Assembly: GCA_963576475.1 (NCBI GenBank)
Contig: OY754986.1
Location: 11,817,321 to 11,881,320 of the forward strand
Reading direction: 5' to 3'
Length of the DNA stretch: 64,000 bases
Origin: Molanna angustata
Taxonomy: Eukaryota; Arthropoda; Insecta; Trichoptera; Molannidae
Made by a program: the position numbers and the translations under genes. Positions 1 to 11,392 of the stretch are shown one piece after another; position 1 is the first letter of the stretch, and the number at the start of each line of letters is the position of its first letter. The notes under the pieces were generated by a model. The model had not been told where the DNA came from. It made no database searches and saw only the letters and a list, made by a program, of their open reading frames with translations.

Positions 1-969
1 TATGCATAATTAGTAAATCATAATTAATTAAATTACCCTTACAGAATAAAAAATAATTAGGTAACTATAGCATTCACAGTGTAGTTAATTGTTAAAACCA
101 TGCTTCAGATACATTTCAATAATAAACTCAATAAAAAAGGAAAAACATAATAAAACAACCTAAAAAGACAAAACATAACAGAAAAATCAGGAGAGAATGG
201 AATCAGAAGAGAGTTGCTGGAGATAGACTTGCGCGAACAATACGCGCAGGAGCGCAAGACTCGGCGAATGAGGACATGGAGGGCAGACCCCACATAATGG
301 GAAGAAATGGACTGGGGAAGAAGAGGAATTTATAATTAAGGCTTGTGCAATTCTGTTTTTCCAATTTGCTTATAAATTACTTCTAAATAGTAGGTAGGTA
401 CTATGCGTCCGTTTCAGTGGTTAACTATAACGATATTTGACAAGCTTTATAAACTACTTTATAATTTGCCAGATATGGATACTGAAGTGATGAAAATAAT
501 CCAATTTTCCATAATCAAATTCATAAAGCCAATTCTGTAAAATGATTAATTATTATCGAAGAGTTTAATTTAGTAATACACACAGGACTAAGGGATTATA
601 TCCGATAAGCCTAAAGAAGTTTCGTCTGGGAAACGAATTTGAAGTCGATGTCATAATGAAATCCAAAAGTAATTTTAAATAAAAATAATATTAAAAATGG
701 TGTTGAGAGAAATTATGGAGCTGAGCGGATACAAAGCCTATAGAAACAAGTCGATTGTGTCCAACAACAAACTCTTTACGAGACAATTATCTGTTTTTTT
801 TTGTCGCTCACCTGCACTGAAAAAAAATGTTAATAGTAACAAAATTTACCGAACTATCGTGACTACAAAATATTTGGTTTTGTGCACATAGCCAAACAGT
901 ACAGTAATAAATAGATAAAACCTTTATTACTGATAACAAAGGTTTGGCTAAAACGCAGGTAGCTAGTTC
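1..969. other. No recognisable gene
   Basis: AT-rich sequence with only short open frames. None resembles a known protein, and I recognise no repeat family here. A moderately GC-rich patch near 190-330 reads as arginine- and glutamate-rich in one frame, but stops break it. Confidence 0.5.
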
Positions 970-981
970 GGGTGTCATAAT

Positions 982-1045
982 ATTTTTTTAACGTTCTGTG
1001 AAGGGGCCGTTTAATGTCCCCATATGCAGAGCGGGTGGTGGTAGA
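982..1045. repeat. Fragment of dispersed repeat P
   Basis: The words GTTCTGTGAAGGGGCCGTTT and CATATGC.GAGCGGGTG recur at 29720-29800 and 50175-50230, where the repeat extends further upstream. Only the last about 60 bp are present here. Function is unknown. Confidence 0.6.
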
Positions 1046-1104
1046 AGTAGCGAAAAATATTCATTATTTGTATGAAAGTTGAGCCGAAAATGGTTTCTTC
1101 AATT

Positions 1105-1795
1105 AAAACTAGTTGCATGTAACACATGAGATCCAACTGTCGATAGCGATATTATGTATAGTTGAAGAATAAGAATCAAACTATAAACACATAAATCCAA
1201 ATTATTGAAAATTTTAACACATGTTGGTATGTATATCAAGATAGGTCAGTATGGAGGTCAGTCCTCTTTTCCTACCCGGAAGATGAAAACAGCATGATGG
1301 TTCTGTATTTTTTTTTTGGAGATTAAGTATCAAACTATTAAGTCGCCTATACATATTATTGTGTATAGGCGACTGCCATACAAATTGTACGAATCGATGT
1401 CGTCACTAAATTCAACTTTTATAAAAATTGTTAAAAAAAATTTGAGATGTACTACTACAATGTATTATATTTTATACAAAATTAAATGGAGGTGTTTCGG
1501 CTTTTTTGATATTTTTAAAAAAATTGGAAATATAGGCAGTAAAACACATAAATTTATCATAAAAAATATTTTACTAAATAAAAAATGTTTGAGAATCTCT
1601 GTAATTTTTTTGAAAAAACGTATTTGAGGTTTTGTATTTGTCTATATTCATACCAATTTTCAGCGTTCTATATTTTATGATTTCTGAGAGATATATGGAA
1701 AAATAAAGTAAAAATTCAAATGTTGATAACCCCTGACTGAAACAAAAATTCAAAATTCTGAGTATAAAAGTTTAGTAGACCTAAAACTTTATTTA
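1105..1795 (+). repeat. Family A repeat, 3'-truncated copy
   Basis: Starts with the family A head (TTGCATGTAACACATGAG, then ATCCAACTGTCGAT). It runs through the landmarks TGTATAGGCGACTGCCATAC, GGTGTTTCGGCTTTTTT and GATAACCCCTGACTGAAAC, and stops before the CA microsatellite found inside longer copies. No coding capacity is visible. The ATCCAACTGTCGAT head is the inverse of the ATCGACAGTTGGAT tail seen in complete copies. That makes A a probable non-autonomous TIR element, though its superfamily is unresolved. Confidence 0.8.
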
Positions 1796-2634
1796 TTTTA
1801 TTTATTATTGTTTTTTTTTATTTATTCATTTATTTATTTGTTTGTTTGTTAATTTATTTTTTTAATTATTTATTTATTTATTTAAGGGACAAATACAGTT
1901 TTTTTTAAACAGAATACACCATGAAATGAAAAAAAGACAAACCAATTACTTTAGTCCACAATTGATGTTAATTAAATAATCATAGAAGTATGTACCTACC
2001 TACAACACAACACAAAATAAATTTATATCAACCTTTCATGTAGGTATATTGTGGGATTATGCTACCGGAGGCGTCTTTCTTCGACGATAAAGAAAACACT
2101 GATAAAGAAAAATAATAAAACCATCGACGCGTGGAATAAAAATGTATTGAAATTGATAAATAACGAATAAATATTCGTAACATTTTAGAATCATTATTCC
2201 ATACATCTGATTTATTGGACGCTTCCACTCGGTAATCAACTTTTCCAATTTCCTTTTTCCAGGCCTTCAAGACTTCTCTCGATTACGCACAGCGCCTTCC
2301 ATACCTGAATCATTTCAGAATGTATGACGCACTTTTATCATACATATTACATTAATATTCAATTTGTCTTACCGTGGTAACGGGAACCTTAAGCGATCCT
2401 TCGAATGCGAAAAGTTTTTTTTGCATGTAATATAAGATTGTAATGTTTATAGAATTAGTTCGATGTGTATACAGACGAGATTCGTAAAATGGATTGTGCG
2501 GAAAATATAAGTTATAAAATGCGTTACTTACATATAACAAACTCTACATAATTTAAACGTTAAGATTTTCTTGTAAATCACGGTCAGTCTCCTCTTCGAT
2601 CTGCTGATCGTACCACACTATCTATTCCCAGTCA
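1796..2634. other. No gene; TTTA-rich low-complexity tract
   Basis: 1793-1893 is dominated by iterated TTTA/TTTG words. The rest is AT-rich DNA with short overlapping minus-strand frames that carry no recognisable motif. Confidence 0.4.
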
Positions 2635-2749
2635 TTTTGTTTTCTATACAAAACATGTATGTATGTCTGGATAAAAAAGTGAGGAGATCAGTACATTTTT
2701 CCTACCCCGAATATGTAAACAGCTTGATGTATGTATGTTTAACTATTGA

Positions 2750-3492
2750 GAGTTCATGAAGATATTCGGTGTTCTTCTTCGATGGCGCTACAGCCCATAT
2801 CGAGCCTTGGTCTCCGTCAGTCTTAGCCTCCAGCTTCTTCTATCGTCCGCAGCAACTCTCCAACTGCTCGGTACTTGCAAAAGTTGGGAAGCATCCCTTC
2901 CAACTTTGTCCTCCCATCGCAGCCGCGGTCTTCAAACGTTTCTTCTTCCACCTGGATGCCTACACAGGACTTTCTTTGGTATTCGGTCTTTAAAAGCTTT
3001 TCGTTAAAAGTTTACTAAACGCGGAACTAGATAATCGCGACTAAAATAGTTAAGATCGGTATTAAAAAAATCTTACTTATAGACGGATACTAAGATGTGA
3101 CTAACTAGTTCACCGTATTGTTTACGAACACCCTTATTTATTTTAGTGGTTTCACAGATGTCAAAAAATATTTAAATTTTTGTAATTTTTGGATAACTGA
3201 CATCGAAAAATGAAAAAAAACACCACGTTTTGCCATGTTGAGTCAATTTAAGTAAGTATTAAATTTTTCTGTCAAACTCAAGTATGCGTCGAATTATATG
3301 TGATAGATCCACCAATTTGAAATATTTGGTATGACGCTTAAGTCAAGCGATAAACATCCTCTCGACCTGTCCTAACTTGACGTCTACGAAATAAAGGTTT
3401 AATAAAGACAGTCACGGTTTAATAGTACAATTTTTTCGTTAATCACGCTCTATTACCAGGTACTATAGATAGTTTACGTTTATAAGTAAGAC
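2750..3492. mobile_element. Element D copy 1 (TIR element, non-autonomous)
   Basis: The inverse of 5376-5921. Both copies share the interior (for example CAACTAGTTCACCG, ACGAACACCCT.ATTTATTTT and CTCGACC.GTCCTAACTTGA) and the terminal word GTCTTACTTATAA. The right end (TTTATAAGTAAGAC) is clear at 3492. The left end is blurred, and the LINE fragment at 2771-2979 appears to sit inside it. No transposase is encoded. The type is inferred from termini only. Confidence 0.6.
2771..2979 (-). pseudogene. RTE-like LINE, 3'-terminal fragment
   Basis: The minus-strand translation gives HPGGRRN..RPRLRWEDKV, then WR.AADDRRSWRLRLTETK and ARYGL-stop. This is the same C-terminal tail as the longer LINE at 13692-15174. 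It ends with a very short 3' UTR and a GAAGAAGAA-type tail. The 8-bp word TATTCGGT occurs on both sides (2763-2770 and 2980-2987), consistent with a target-site duplication. It is a dead, 5'-truncated insertion with an in-frame stop. Confidence 0.8.
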
Positions 3493-3957
3493 GGATTGAG
3501 TATACTGCCAGACAAATTGTATGAAACGATGTCGTCACTTAATTCATTATTTACAAAAATTGTAAAAAAAAGTTTGAGATATACTTACATACTACTTACT
3601 ATAATGTGCGTATTTTTAAATGTCGATTCATTTTAAGAAATTAATTATCTTGAACAAATCGATAATTGGATAACATTATATGCTGCGAAGCGTCTAAGTT
3701 GGTGTTTTTTGCCAATTCTCTTGAACGAATCGACGGATGGATATCATAATATATGTTGCGATGCCTCTAAGTTGTTTTTTTTTCTCTTAGGCTGGTCACC
3801 CAAAAAGGATGTTGCAGCCTTTACTTATCAGAAATATTAGATTACACAGATTTACTCACAAAAAAAAACAAATAATAGTCATATTCTTCATAATATACTT
3901 AAATATTAAACCATGAACTTGAGGAGAGTTCAGCACAAGAAGGTAAACAGTGGAAAT

Positions 3958-3974
3958 GGGGGGGGGGGGGGGGG
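3958..3974. repeat. 17-base G homopolymer
   Basis: An uninterrupted run of 17 G in very AT-rich DNA, directly left of the family G foldback element. The exact length may be an assembly uncertainty. Confidence 0.9.
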
Positions 3975-3975
3975 A

Positions 3976-4201
3976 AGCTTGGTCCGACCGGCGAAATCAA
4001 AACCCTATTGATTACCCATATCATGGATATAATAATCATATTGAGTTCTATGACATCTAAAGATATTATGATAATAATTATATCCATGATAATTATATCC
4101 ATGATAATTATATCCATGATAATTATATCCATGATAATTATATCTATGATATGGGTAATCGTGAGGGTTTTGATTTCGCCGAATGGACAAGACTTGCCTC
4201 T
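3976..4201. mobile_element. Foldback MITE family G, copy 1
   Basis: The arms CGAAATCAAAACCCT..TGATTACCCATATCATGG and their inverse at 4150-4185 form a long terminal inverted repeat. The outer ends read GGTCCGACCGGCGAAATC and, inverted, GCGAAATCAAAACCC. The centre contains a 15-bp tandem unit (TATCCATGATAATTA, about five copies) that itself folds. Related copies lie at 40645-40818 and 52866-53225, with a fragment at 24185-24236. It has no coding capacity. Confidence 0.85.
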
Positions 4202-4394
4202 GGGGTATTGGACATTCTCAAACCTAAAATAAATGTCTAGCGCATCCCTGATTGGACAACCAAACATAACGTGATCCTGCGTATCTTCATTCCTTCCACA
4301 TTCGCAGAACGGGGACTCCACTATATCGAGACGGAACAGATGGCTATCCAGTCACATATGACCAAAGCGCAGCCTGGAAATATAGACAATGTGA

Positions 4395-4540
4395 TGTTGG
4401 TGTTGGTGTTTTTTTTTAATTCAAAATTGAAAAATATAGACCTGGCCATACAAATCTCGCGGATATTGGCTTGAAACAATGTCGATTTGTTGAGAGAAAT
4501 AAACTCTATTGAACAAATCGACATTTGGGTTATATCTGAT
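4395..4540 (+). repeat. Family A tail fragment
   Basis: Matches the A tail: TTGGTGTTTTTT, AAAAATATAGACCTGGC.ATACAAATCTCGCG, then a palindromic pair around the AACAAATCGACA word. It is a short, diverged remnant. Confidence 0.7.
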
Positions 4541-5250
4541 AGAATATACTTCAAAAATAAACGTGATGTTTGATGATGAAAAATATGTCAAGTAGTGCAC
4601 TTAAACGTCTAAATGCACATTACTATGTTGACATCCCTTACAAATTATACCACTTTGTAGGTATAATATGCATTCAATTTGCACTATTTAGCTTATACCA
4701 TACGTTATATAGGATGGTGTGATCATGTTTAATGTGCTATCAATTACATATCCACTTGAGATGCATTTGATTGGTGAATGTACGGAATTCAACTGTTTAA
4801 TTGACTTTTATTAATCGTATAACAGCGACTATCAATTCCAGAGAAATATTTTTAGAGTTAATTGAAAGACATCTTCAGGATTCTATTTAAATTGAGATAT
4901 ATTCTAGGATAAGTCTAGGATATAGTCGACCTCTGTGACGCTGTGGTTAGTTGTTTAACTTCTGTGCCGACATCCTGGATTCTGTTCTCATCGTAGAAGA
5001 TTATCAAAAATGAGATGACATGAAATTCATACTTCTCTTTAATAGAAACACTGGTAGGTCGGGTAAAAATGATAAAATCACTACACACTATAAAAATCAT
5101 ATAGCATAATCTATAAAAATATAAAGATTTTAAATACCGGAAAAAAGTTTTGAAATTAGCAATATACATTATACATACATAGTCATAATAATAGGAGAGC
5201 ATCTAAGACGCAATGTATGGATGTGAATGCGGCAAAAAATGTATGTCATG
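4541..5250. other. No recognisable feature
   Basis: AT-rich unique-looking sequence. The longest frame (minus strand, about 95 codons at 4915-5202) has no motif I recognise and a composition expected of noncoding DNA. Confidence 0.4.
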
Positions 5251-5252
5251 TC

Positions 5253-5990
5253 CTTCGTGGCTCCATTGGTTGGTTATTTGACTCCCGAGCGATAGGTCTC
5301 CGGTTTGATTCCCGATAGAGACACAATTTTTAATCGTGCTTTCAGTATGGCTCTGTGTGACGATAAATACAAACCGTCTACTTATAAACGTAAACTATCT
5401 ATAGTAATTGGTAATACAGCGCGATTAACGAAAAGGCTTACTTAAAAACGTGACTATCTTTTATTTAATAGTTGTCAAGTTAGGACGGGTCGAGAGGTTG
5501 TTTAACGCTTGACTAATGCGTCATACCAACAACTTCAAATTAGCGGATCTTTCACATATTATGTTCCGACGCATATTTGAGATTGAAAGAAAAAAATAAT
5601 CCATATAACGTATACCCTTGTTATTCTTCATCGCAATTGTGTTTAAATTGACCCAACACGGCACACTGCGGTGTTTGATTTCCTTTTTCGATGTGAGTTA
5701 TCCAAAAATTACATGCATTTATATATTTTTTGACATCTGTGAAGCCAATGCGGCCATATGAAAAAAATAAATGAGGGTGTTCGTAAATAATTCGGTGAAC
5801 TAGTTGGTCATATCTTAGTATACGTTTATAAGTAAGATTTTTTAATACCGATTAACTATTTTAGTCGTGTTTATCTAGTTGCGTGATTAGTAAGCTTTTA
5901 AAGAAATCTTATAAGTAAGACCGCATAAGTTTCCAGAATGAGACAACTTGTTATAGGGTGCGTGTTAAATTGATATTTGACAAAGTACCT
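5253..5990 (+). mobile_element. tRNA-derived SINE family C, split by element D
   Basis: The head CCTTCGTGGCTCCATTGGTT carries a box-A-like segment. Next come a box B (GGTTTGATTCCC) and the SINE body (TCTGTGTGACGATAAATAC). The tail resumes at about 5922 with TTCCAGAATGAGACAACTTG and GGGTGCGTGTTAAATT. The two halves together match the uninterrupted copy at 50891-51112. The 546-bp insert is element D. Confidence 0.8.
5376..5921. mobile_element. Element D copy 2, inserted in a SINE
   Basis: 546 bp bounded by GTCTACTTATAAACG on the left and its imperfect inverse CTTATAAGTAAGAC on the right. It is the inverted counterpart of 2750-3492. It lies inside SINE C, so D transposed after that SINE was in place. 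I see no clear target-site duplication. Non-coding. Confidence 0.75.
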
Positions 5991-6004
5991 ACTTAAATAT
6001 TTGG

Positions 6005-6240
6005 CCTTAAGTGGAGCTGGGCTGGGCATATTGGCAGATGCCAGGATTCACGATGGACCAAAAAAATCATAGAATGGCGACCGAGAACAAGCTGAAGAGG
6101 TGTCGGCAGACATCACGAAGTATGCCGGAGGGAGATGGATGCAGTGTGCCCAAGACAGGGAGTTGTGGAGGATCAAGGGGGAGGCCTTTGTCCAAGAATG
6201 GAAAAAACAGGCTGAAGAAGAAGAAGAAGAAAGTACTTGC
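6005..6240 (+). pseudogene. RTE-like LINE, 3'-terminal fragment
   Basis: One frame reads SWAGHIGRCQDSRWTKKIIE followed by WRPRT. After a stop come REMDAVCPRQ, EDQGGGLCPR and MEKTG. This is the C-terminal tail downstream of the RT domain in RTE-like LINEs (W-GH-R..RWT...W.PR). It ends in a GAAGAAGAAGAAGAAA tail typical of this group. It is broken by stops and frame changes. Confidence 0.7.
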
Positions 6241-6640
6241 AAATAGCCCCGAAACGCTATAAAAAAGTAAAATAAAATAAAGAAATTAATATCGTCTATA
6301 TAAAATAATAAGAAATTGCAGCGATGTTATAATTATTATTATCCAGCATTATACGTAGAAGTCTATGTCCAAAGTATTTAAATCAAGTACATTATATCTT
6401 TGACGAAACACTCCAGCCACAAAGTGTATTTTGAATTGTTTAGGTGAATATGTAAGTACATCACGAAGACCCAAATTTGGAGTTATTGTGGTGTGGGCTA
6501 TTGAAGTGGCGGATTACCCCATAAGAGCAAAAGACACGCGTTTGAAGCCTCGAAATCTTGGAACCCTCAAATATAATATTAACACTTTAAGATCTATCAT
6601 TTATTTATTTTATTTACTTTTTTATAAATTATATGAATTG
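6241..6640. other. No recognisable gene
   Basis: AT-rich flank followed by a 70-codon frame (6431-6643) that I cannot assign. Nothing else is identified. Confidence 0.35.
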
Positions 6641-6690
6641 TAATGTTGAAATAAAACACCAGGTTTTAGTTCTACTAGTTATTAAATGAC

Positions 6691-6727
6691 ATTGACTAGT
6701 TTCGGTCACCCAATGACCATTTTCAAT
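6691..6727 (-). other. Hammerhead-ribozyme-like fold, degenerate
   Basis: Read on the minus strand: outer stem ATTGA/TCAAT, then a core with AAAAT in place of the CUGANGA element. The stem-loop GGTCA-TTGGG-TGACC follows, then GAAAC, a two-base loop and GUC. This matches the layout of minimal hammerheads with a two-base-pair stem III, but the core has two substitutions and one extra base. Similar layouts lie at 27812-27851, 46867-46906 and 52335-52375. Confidence 0.4.
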
Positions 6728-6774
6728 ATCAAGTTTTCGTAATAAAATAATTAAATAAAAAATTTGTAATAACT

Positions 6775-6880
6775 CATTTTATAGAAATGTTCAAAATATT
6801 CAATACAAAATTATTTGATAATACTTTGTAGAGTGACTTGTTAGCGAGGAGTATAGCGTTGGCCACAACCCACTCGTTTT
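6775..6880 (+). repeat. Fragment of repeat N (terminal part)
   Basis: Shares GAGTGACTTG, GCGAGGAGTATAGCGTTGG and CCACAAC with the N copies at 9445-9905 and 50760-51545. Only the terminal portion is present. Confidence 0.6.
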
Positions 6881-6889
6881 TAAATCAGA

Positions 6890-6983
6890 TCGTTCGAAAC
6901 GAGAGCACAAAAAATTTGGTCCTCCAGGGGGCCTCTCGAATGCTTCTGCGCGTGGGGCCTCTCTAGCGTTTGATCCGCCACTG
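6890..6983. mobile_element. Possible end of a hAT-type element
   Basis: The minus strand begins CAGTGGCGGATCAAACGC, which resembles hAT terminal sequences (CAGTGGCGGAT-like). The opposite end was not found, so this may be a solo or decayed terminus. Confidence 0.35.
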
Positions 6984-7249
6984 GTGTGGGCCGAATCGTA
7001 TGTCGAGATATTTGCAGTGGTGCATGGGCTCGGCTGAAGTTTGATATTTGGGTAAACCAACCACCCAACCCCTTTATACTCGTAATACAAACAGCTGTAT
7101 GTGAAGTTAAGACAGAGAGGCTGATATTGGAGCAAAATAGTTAGGTACCTACCTTTTATTAATTAATTAATTACTAACTTGGTAAAACTATGGTCTCTTA
7201 ACCAGAATGTTTCTCATACGTTGCGATAACACAAGTTTCCAATACACTT

Positions 7250-7605
7250 ATCTGTTTTTATTGACAAACTTTTTAACATCTCAATAGAGACGAAGTTGCG
7301 ATATTATGGAAGAACCAGGAACTCAAGGCACCTACAGGGCTTATGACCTGTCATCGGCTGGATTATGTGATCACTTTATGCGCTTGCGCAACGTTCATCA
7401 ATTATGCCTTCTTATTGAGTTCCCTTATCAATGTAATTTTTGAAAGTTCTATATATTTGAATAATGTGTAACAATTCACCTGAAAATAAAGAATTTTACT
7501 ATTGCCATCTATGAATTAACGAAGAAACCTTTTTTTTGTAACGCCATCTATTGAGAAATTATGTAGTATATTTGTAAACAACGAAAGCGACAGTCCTAAT
7601 AAATG
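7250..7605 (+). repeat. Repeat B, copy 1
   Basis: Contains CATCTCAATAGAGACGAAGTTG, AACCAGGAACTCAAGGCACC, TGACCTGTCATCGGCTGG and GCGCTTGCGCAACGTTCA. It ends near GTAACGCCATCTATTGAG and CCTAATAAATG. Other copies lie at 8890-9245, 24776-25118 and 32490-32847 (minus). It is about 350 bp with no coding region. The copy at 32490 has a 12-bp TSD, which proves mobility. The class is unresolved. Confidence 0.85.
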
Positions 7606-8147
7606 AGGTGACGGTGTCTCGCACAGATGTCACCCCTGAACTGCGCCAGAAATATTATTTCATTTTAGACTTGTTTACTTACTTGTACGAATGTGTATGA
7701 AACTGAAAGTTAAAGAAAAAATAATTTATTTAAAAATAATGTATGTTGAAGCAAGAAAGATGACACAGATAAGAATTATTAATAATATGTTTTTAATATT
7801 TCCTTTTTTCTATACGATTTACCGAGGTGCTTCGTATTGTGATTAAAGAAATGAAAATAAATTCTTCGCATATTTAATCAATTTGCTTAACAATTTTTAA
7901 TATCGTCCAAGTTTATAAAATATTTAATATCGTTTGAATTTGTATAAGAGGTATACAGGTCGAATAATAATTATATTATTACGTAATAAAATATAGAACC
8001 GATTTGTTTGAATAATTCAGAGCACTTTTATTATTAAATTCTTTGATCTTTGATCTTTGGTATATTAGATCTATGCACGAAGCTTATGTACATACACACT
8101 GGGAAAAGTGATCAATTAATGATCATTATACTATCGTAATTATGCAC
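7606..8147. other. No recognisable feature
   Basis: AT-rich sequence with no repeat match inside the window and no convincing frame. Confidence 0.35.
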
Positions 8148-8224
8148 GCACACACACACACACACACATACACACCCTCTCACACACACAAACACACACA
8201 CAAAAACACACACACACACACTCG
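8148..8224. repeat. CA-rich microsatellite
   Basis: An interrupted (CA)n tract with variant CACCCTCT and CAAAAACA segments. Confidence 0.95.
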
Positions 8225-8304
8225 AGCATACCTATTTGTGCTAAAATTTTTGTGTGATACGTAGCTTACTAAAAGCAGGAGTTATAGCTGCAATCTGTAT
8301 AGCA

Positions 8305-8482
8305 ATACTATAACGCCTGACGGGGTAGGAAGAGAGAACCTTAAGCCACATTATTATTTCTTGAAAGGCATCATTCGCCTCATTGATGTTCTACTGTTGT
8401 TAAACCCGTTTTACGTTTCCTTCTTTTCATAAATATAAAAAAAATATATATCGTTCACATGGTTGTGCCACCACCCCAACGT
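8305..8482 (-). pseudogene. Decayed 3' end of a second RTE-like LINE family
   Basis: The words GACGGGGTAGG.AGAGAGAACC and GTTCACATGGTTGTGCCA are shared with the better copies at 23405-23801, 47019-47390 and 47533-47895. The order and spacing match, but the reading frame is lost. Confidence 0.6.
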
Positions 8483-8889
8483 TGTTACATGATCATAGTC
8501 TTATACTTTGTTAGTTAACACAACCTCAAAACTACATATAAACGTGTTTTTACTCAAGAAATCTAGTCACCATTTACGTAAGGCAAGCTAGCTAAACATT
8601 TATAAAAACACAAAAAGAAATAAACATATTTTGAATAATTCATTTTGTTATTCATTGTAAATTCTTTGGAGAAAGCCGGACAAATGTTTGCAATTTATCA
8701 AATCATACAAAAAATAATATATCTAACAATTTTTTCAGGTAAACATTGTGGACGGTAAAAGTTATCGTGGTTTTCAACAAAAAATTGCCACATTTGGGTT
8801 CTAGATATTACATATGGCAAAAATAAGGCTTCAGAAATACCAAAAAATAATATAAATATATTTATCGAATATTTTTTGATCGCAAATAG
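8483..8889. other. No recognisable feature
   Basis: AT-rich DNA with no assigned repeat. Confidence 0.35.
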
Positions 8890-9245
8890 GTATTACCTAT
8901 ACGGGGAATCAATGTTATTTTTTGACAATCATCATTTTTCAATATAGACGTAGTTGGAATATGTATAACAAGAAATCAGGCACTTACAGGGTTTTTAACC
9001 TGTCATCGACTGGTTTACGTGATCACTTTAAGTGCTTGGGCAACGTTCACCGATTATGTCGTTTTATATACCTACTACATACCTTAGCAATCCAAATTTT
9101 GAAAATTAAATATAGCATTATGTTAAATTGTACATTTCTAATACCCTCAAATAAGCTGAATCCACCGTCGCCATCTTTGGAAATAAAATTAAAGTTTTTA
9201 TAACGCCATCTATTCAGAAATAGGTTTGTAATCAAACGAAAGTCT
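8890..9245 (+). repeat. Repeat B, copy 2 (diverged)
   Basis: Contains CAGGCACTTACAGGG, CCTGTCATCGACTGG, GTGATCACTTTAAGTGC, CAACGTTCACCGATTATG and two GCCATCT motifs near the end, as in the other B copies. It is more diverged than the copies at 7250 and 24776. Confidence 0.75.
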
Positions 9246-9444
9246 CACTGAGATATTTGGTTTATCAAACAAAAAATTCTATTGAGTGAGTTTTATAAAA
9301 TTTGAATTTTTTTTGTAAATAATTTTCTTGTTAAATTAGTTTTCATAAAACCCTTTTTCGATTGCAAGTAACTAATAAACTATAAGGAAAGTAGATTTTT
9401 ACGAAACCTAATGAGAATATGAAAACCTATTTATCACGTTTTTT

Positions 9445-9905
9445 TACTATGTACTCCTCACTACCCCAAGAGGATATATTGGAGAGTTATGATTTCGCAG
9501 TAACTAAGGTTATTTTTTATTTCAGATGTGTAATATACCATGAAAGGCGTTTTTATTCTATTTTATTATAGAAAAGGTAATTCGATTTTTTTTAAATTTT
9601 GTAAATTTGTATAATATCTAAATGATATCTGTGATCTGTGATTCTCAATATATTTAACCGTCAAATATTTCAAAGGGACCCCAAGCTCGGGAAATTAAAA
9701 ATTTGATATTTTTATTTTCAAACTGGTAAAAAGGCACATTTTTTCATTAAATGACTTTGAAGAATTGCCAAGTTTGCATAATAAAACATTTAATTCAAAA
9801 ATACTTTAACAAAATCACTTAATGAAAAATTTCTAAACATAATTTGGATACTTTTCGGAGTGACTTTGTAGTGAGGAGTGTAGAGTTGGCCACAACTTCC
9901 TCATT
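9445..9905 (+). repeat. Repeat N, copy 1
   Basis: Starts TACTCCTCACTACCCCAAGA. It contains GTCAAATATTTCAAAGGGAC and ATTTGATATTTTTATTTTCA, and ends in GTAGTGAGGAGTGTAGAG, TTGGCCACAAC. Copies lie at 31215-31800 and, inverted, 50760-51545. The first and last segments contain mutually inverted ACTCCTCACTAC words. Non-coding, class unresolved. Confidence 0.75.
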
Positions 9906-9917
9906 TTATTTTTTTTA

Positions 9918-10117
9918 TGTAGCTTTCGGGAAACTAACAGTCCTATGTTAAATAATTATTTAACACGCACCCAATAATAAGTTTACGATATTTATCGTCT
10001 CACAGATCCAAACTGAGAACACAATAAAAAACTGTGTCTCCACCGGGAATCGAACCCGAGACCCTTGGATCAGCAGTCAGATACCTAAGCAACTGATCCA
10101 CGAAGGCCGATTTTATT
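9918..10117 (-). mobile_element. tRNA-derived SINE family C
   Basis: On the minus strand the head is GGCCTTCGTGGATCAGTTGC and box B is GGGTTCGATTCCC. GGTGGAGACACAGTTTTTTA follows, then the body TGTGAGACGATAAATATCG and tail GGGTGCGTGTTAAAT. The tRNA-like head provides Pol III box A and box B equivalents. It is not a functional tRNA, because the stems do not close. Confidence 0.85.
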
Positions 10118-11390
10118 TTTGAATTTTTTTAAAGGTATTTATTTATTACAAATCAATACAAAGTTTACATATAAATCACAATTTAAAAAGGAATACAAAT
10201 TCCATTATATGATTCATAATAACCCTCTTTAATTCAGATAAAATCTCGTGTTAAAAGAGGGGAGTACATATCTATTTTATATTGTTACATTCGCCAAAAC
10301 ATGAAGCTACACAAAAACAAGAATGAAATAAACAATCAAAAAAATCAGAACAATTTTTTGATTCTATTCTTAAATATATTATATATTTTTTCTAGTCTAA
10401 GACTCAAAGGGAGTTCATTTTTTTTTGTTTCATAAAATAAGTCAACAAGAGTATTAGTGAGAATCTTCTAATAGTGATACTATTGTGTTACCAAAATACT
10501 TTGGAAAACTTATCTTTGATCACACAGATGTCATTCTCAAGTGTGTTTCTGACAGCAGGCACCCAGCTCCCCTCACAAGAGATTGCATAGAAAGTCGTAG
10601 ATTGGAAGAAACATGGTGAGGTTTGAATAACAGCAAAAATGTCAGATAAATAAATCTTATAGACCCTTTTGTTGAAGCAAAACAGATGCACCCTCCAAGA
10701 CGAAAAATGCATAGAGTATTATTTGATGACAAGACTTGGGGTATCCTGATGGCTTCCTTTGATAAGGAAAACAATTTGCTAAATTAGGAATGCAGTAAGA
10801 ACATTTGGTGTACGTCATATAACAAGAATGCAAGAGTCGGATAGTCGATAATTCAAGAGGAAAAATAACTTACATAGTTCTGCAATGAGGTTTCCCGCCA
10901 AATCTTAATGACGAGGTTCATGTGTGTGGAAAAAAAACGCATGTGTATTCTTATACTTTTATATTCTCACGATCATACTTTCTGAGATAGATAATAAATA
11001 ATGCTTACAGACATTTTGCACTCGTTTTACTTCGATGGTACATAATATACATAATATTATGTAGATAACTGCCATCAATTTAGTCCGTCAATGAAAAAAG
11101 TAAATATTTAGAAATTTTGTTTTCAAAATATAAGTATCGTTAAAAAGTTCTTGATGTATTGAGAAATAATTTTTTTTTTTTTTTTATACGGCGCTGGCCG
11201 ATTTACTAATGATATTAATAACAATTAAGCACTACAAATAATAACACTCAATTATTATTATTACCATTATACACTTCCTCAAAAGAATTAGCAGATCAAT
11301 GCGTAAATTGTAAATTATTTAAAAGAGCAAAATAAAATGCAACAAACGCATCATCAAGCTTTCAATTGGGAATAGTTCACCCATCCAGAT
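10118..11390. other. No confidently assigned feature
   Basis: AT-rich sequence. Two overlapping minus-strand frames (10488-10774) of about 80 codons have no motif I recognise. A poly-T run lies at 11170-11185. Parts could be old LINE 3' UTR, but I cannot support that. Confidence 0.3.
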
Positions 11391-11392
11391 AC

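Larger units (their letters stand above)
2635..3790 (+). repeat. Family A copy interrupted by D and a LINE fragment
   Basis: Left part 2635-2750 matches the A segment around GAATATGAAAACAGCATGATG. The right part resumes near 3495 with the A words ACAAATTGTATGAA.CGATGTCGTCAC and ends in diverged versions of the A tail (GAACGAATCGACGGATGGAT). The interruption is element D plus an RTE-like fragment. The copy is internally deleted and old. Confidence 0.65.

Noticed and set aside
3899..4321. 140-codon minus-strand frame with repeated M-D-I-I-I
   Set aside because: It is generated by the 15-bp tandem unit and arms of MITE G plus the G homopolymer, not by a gene.
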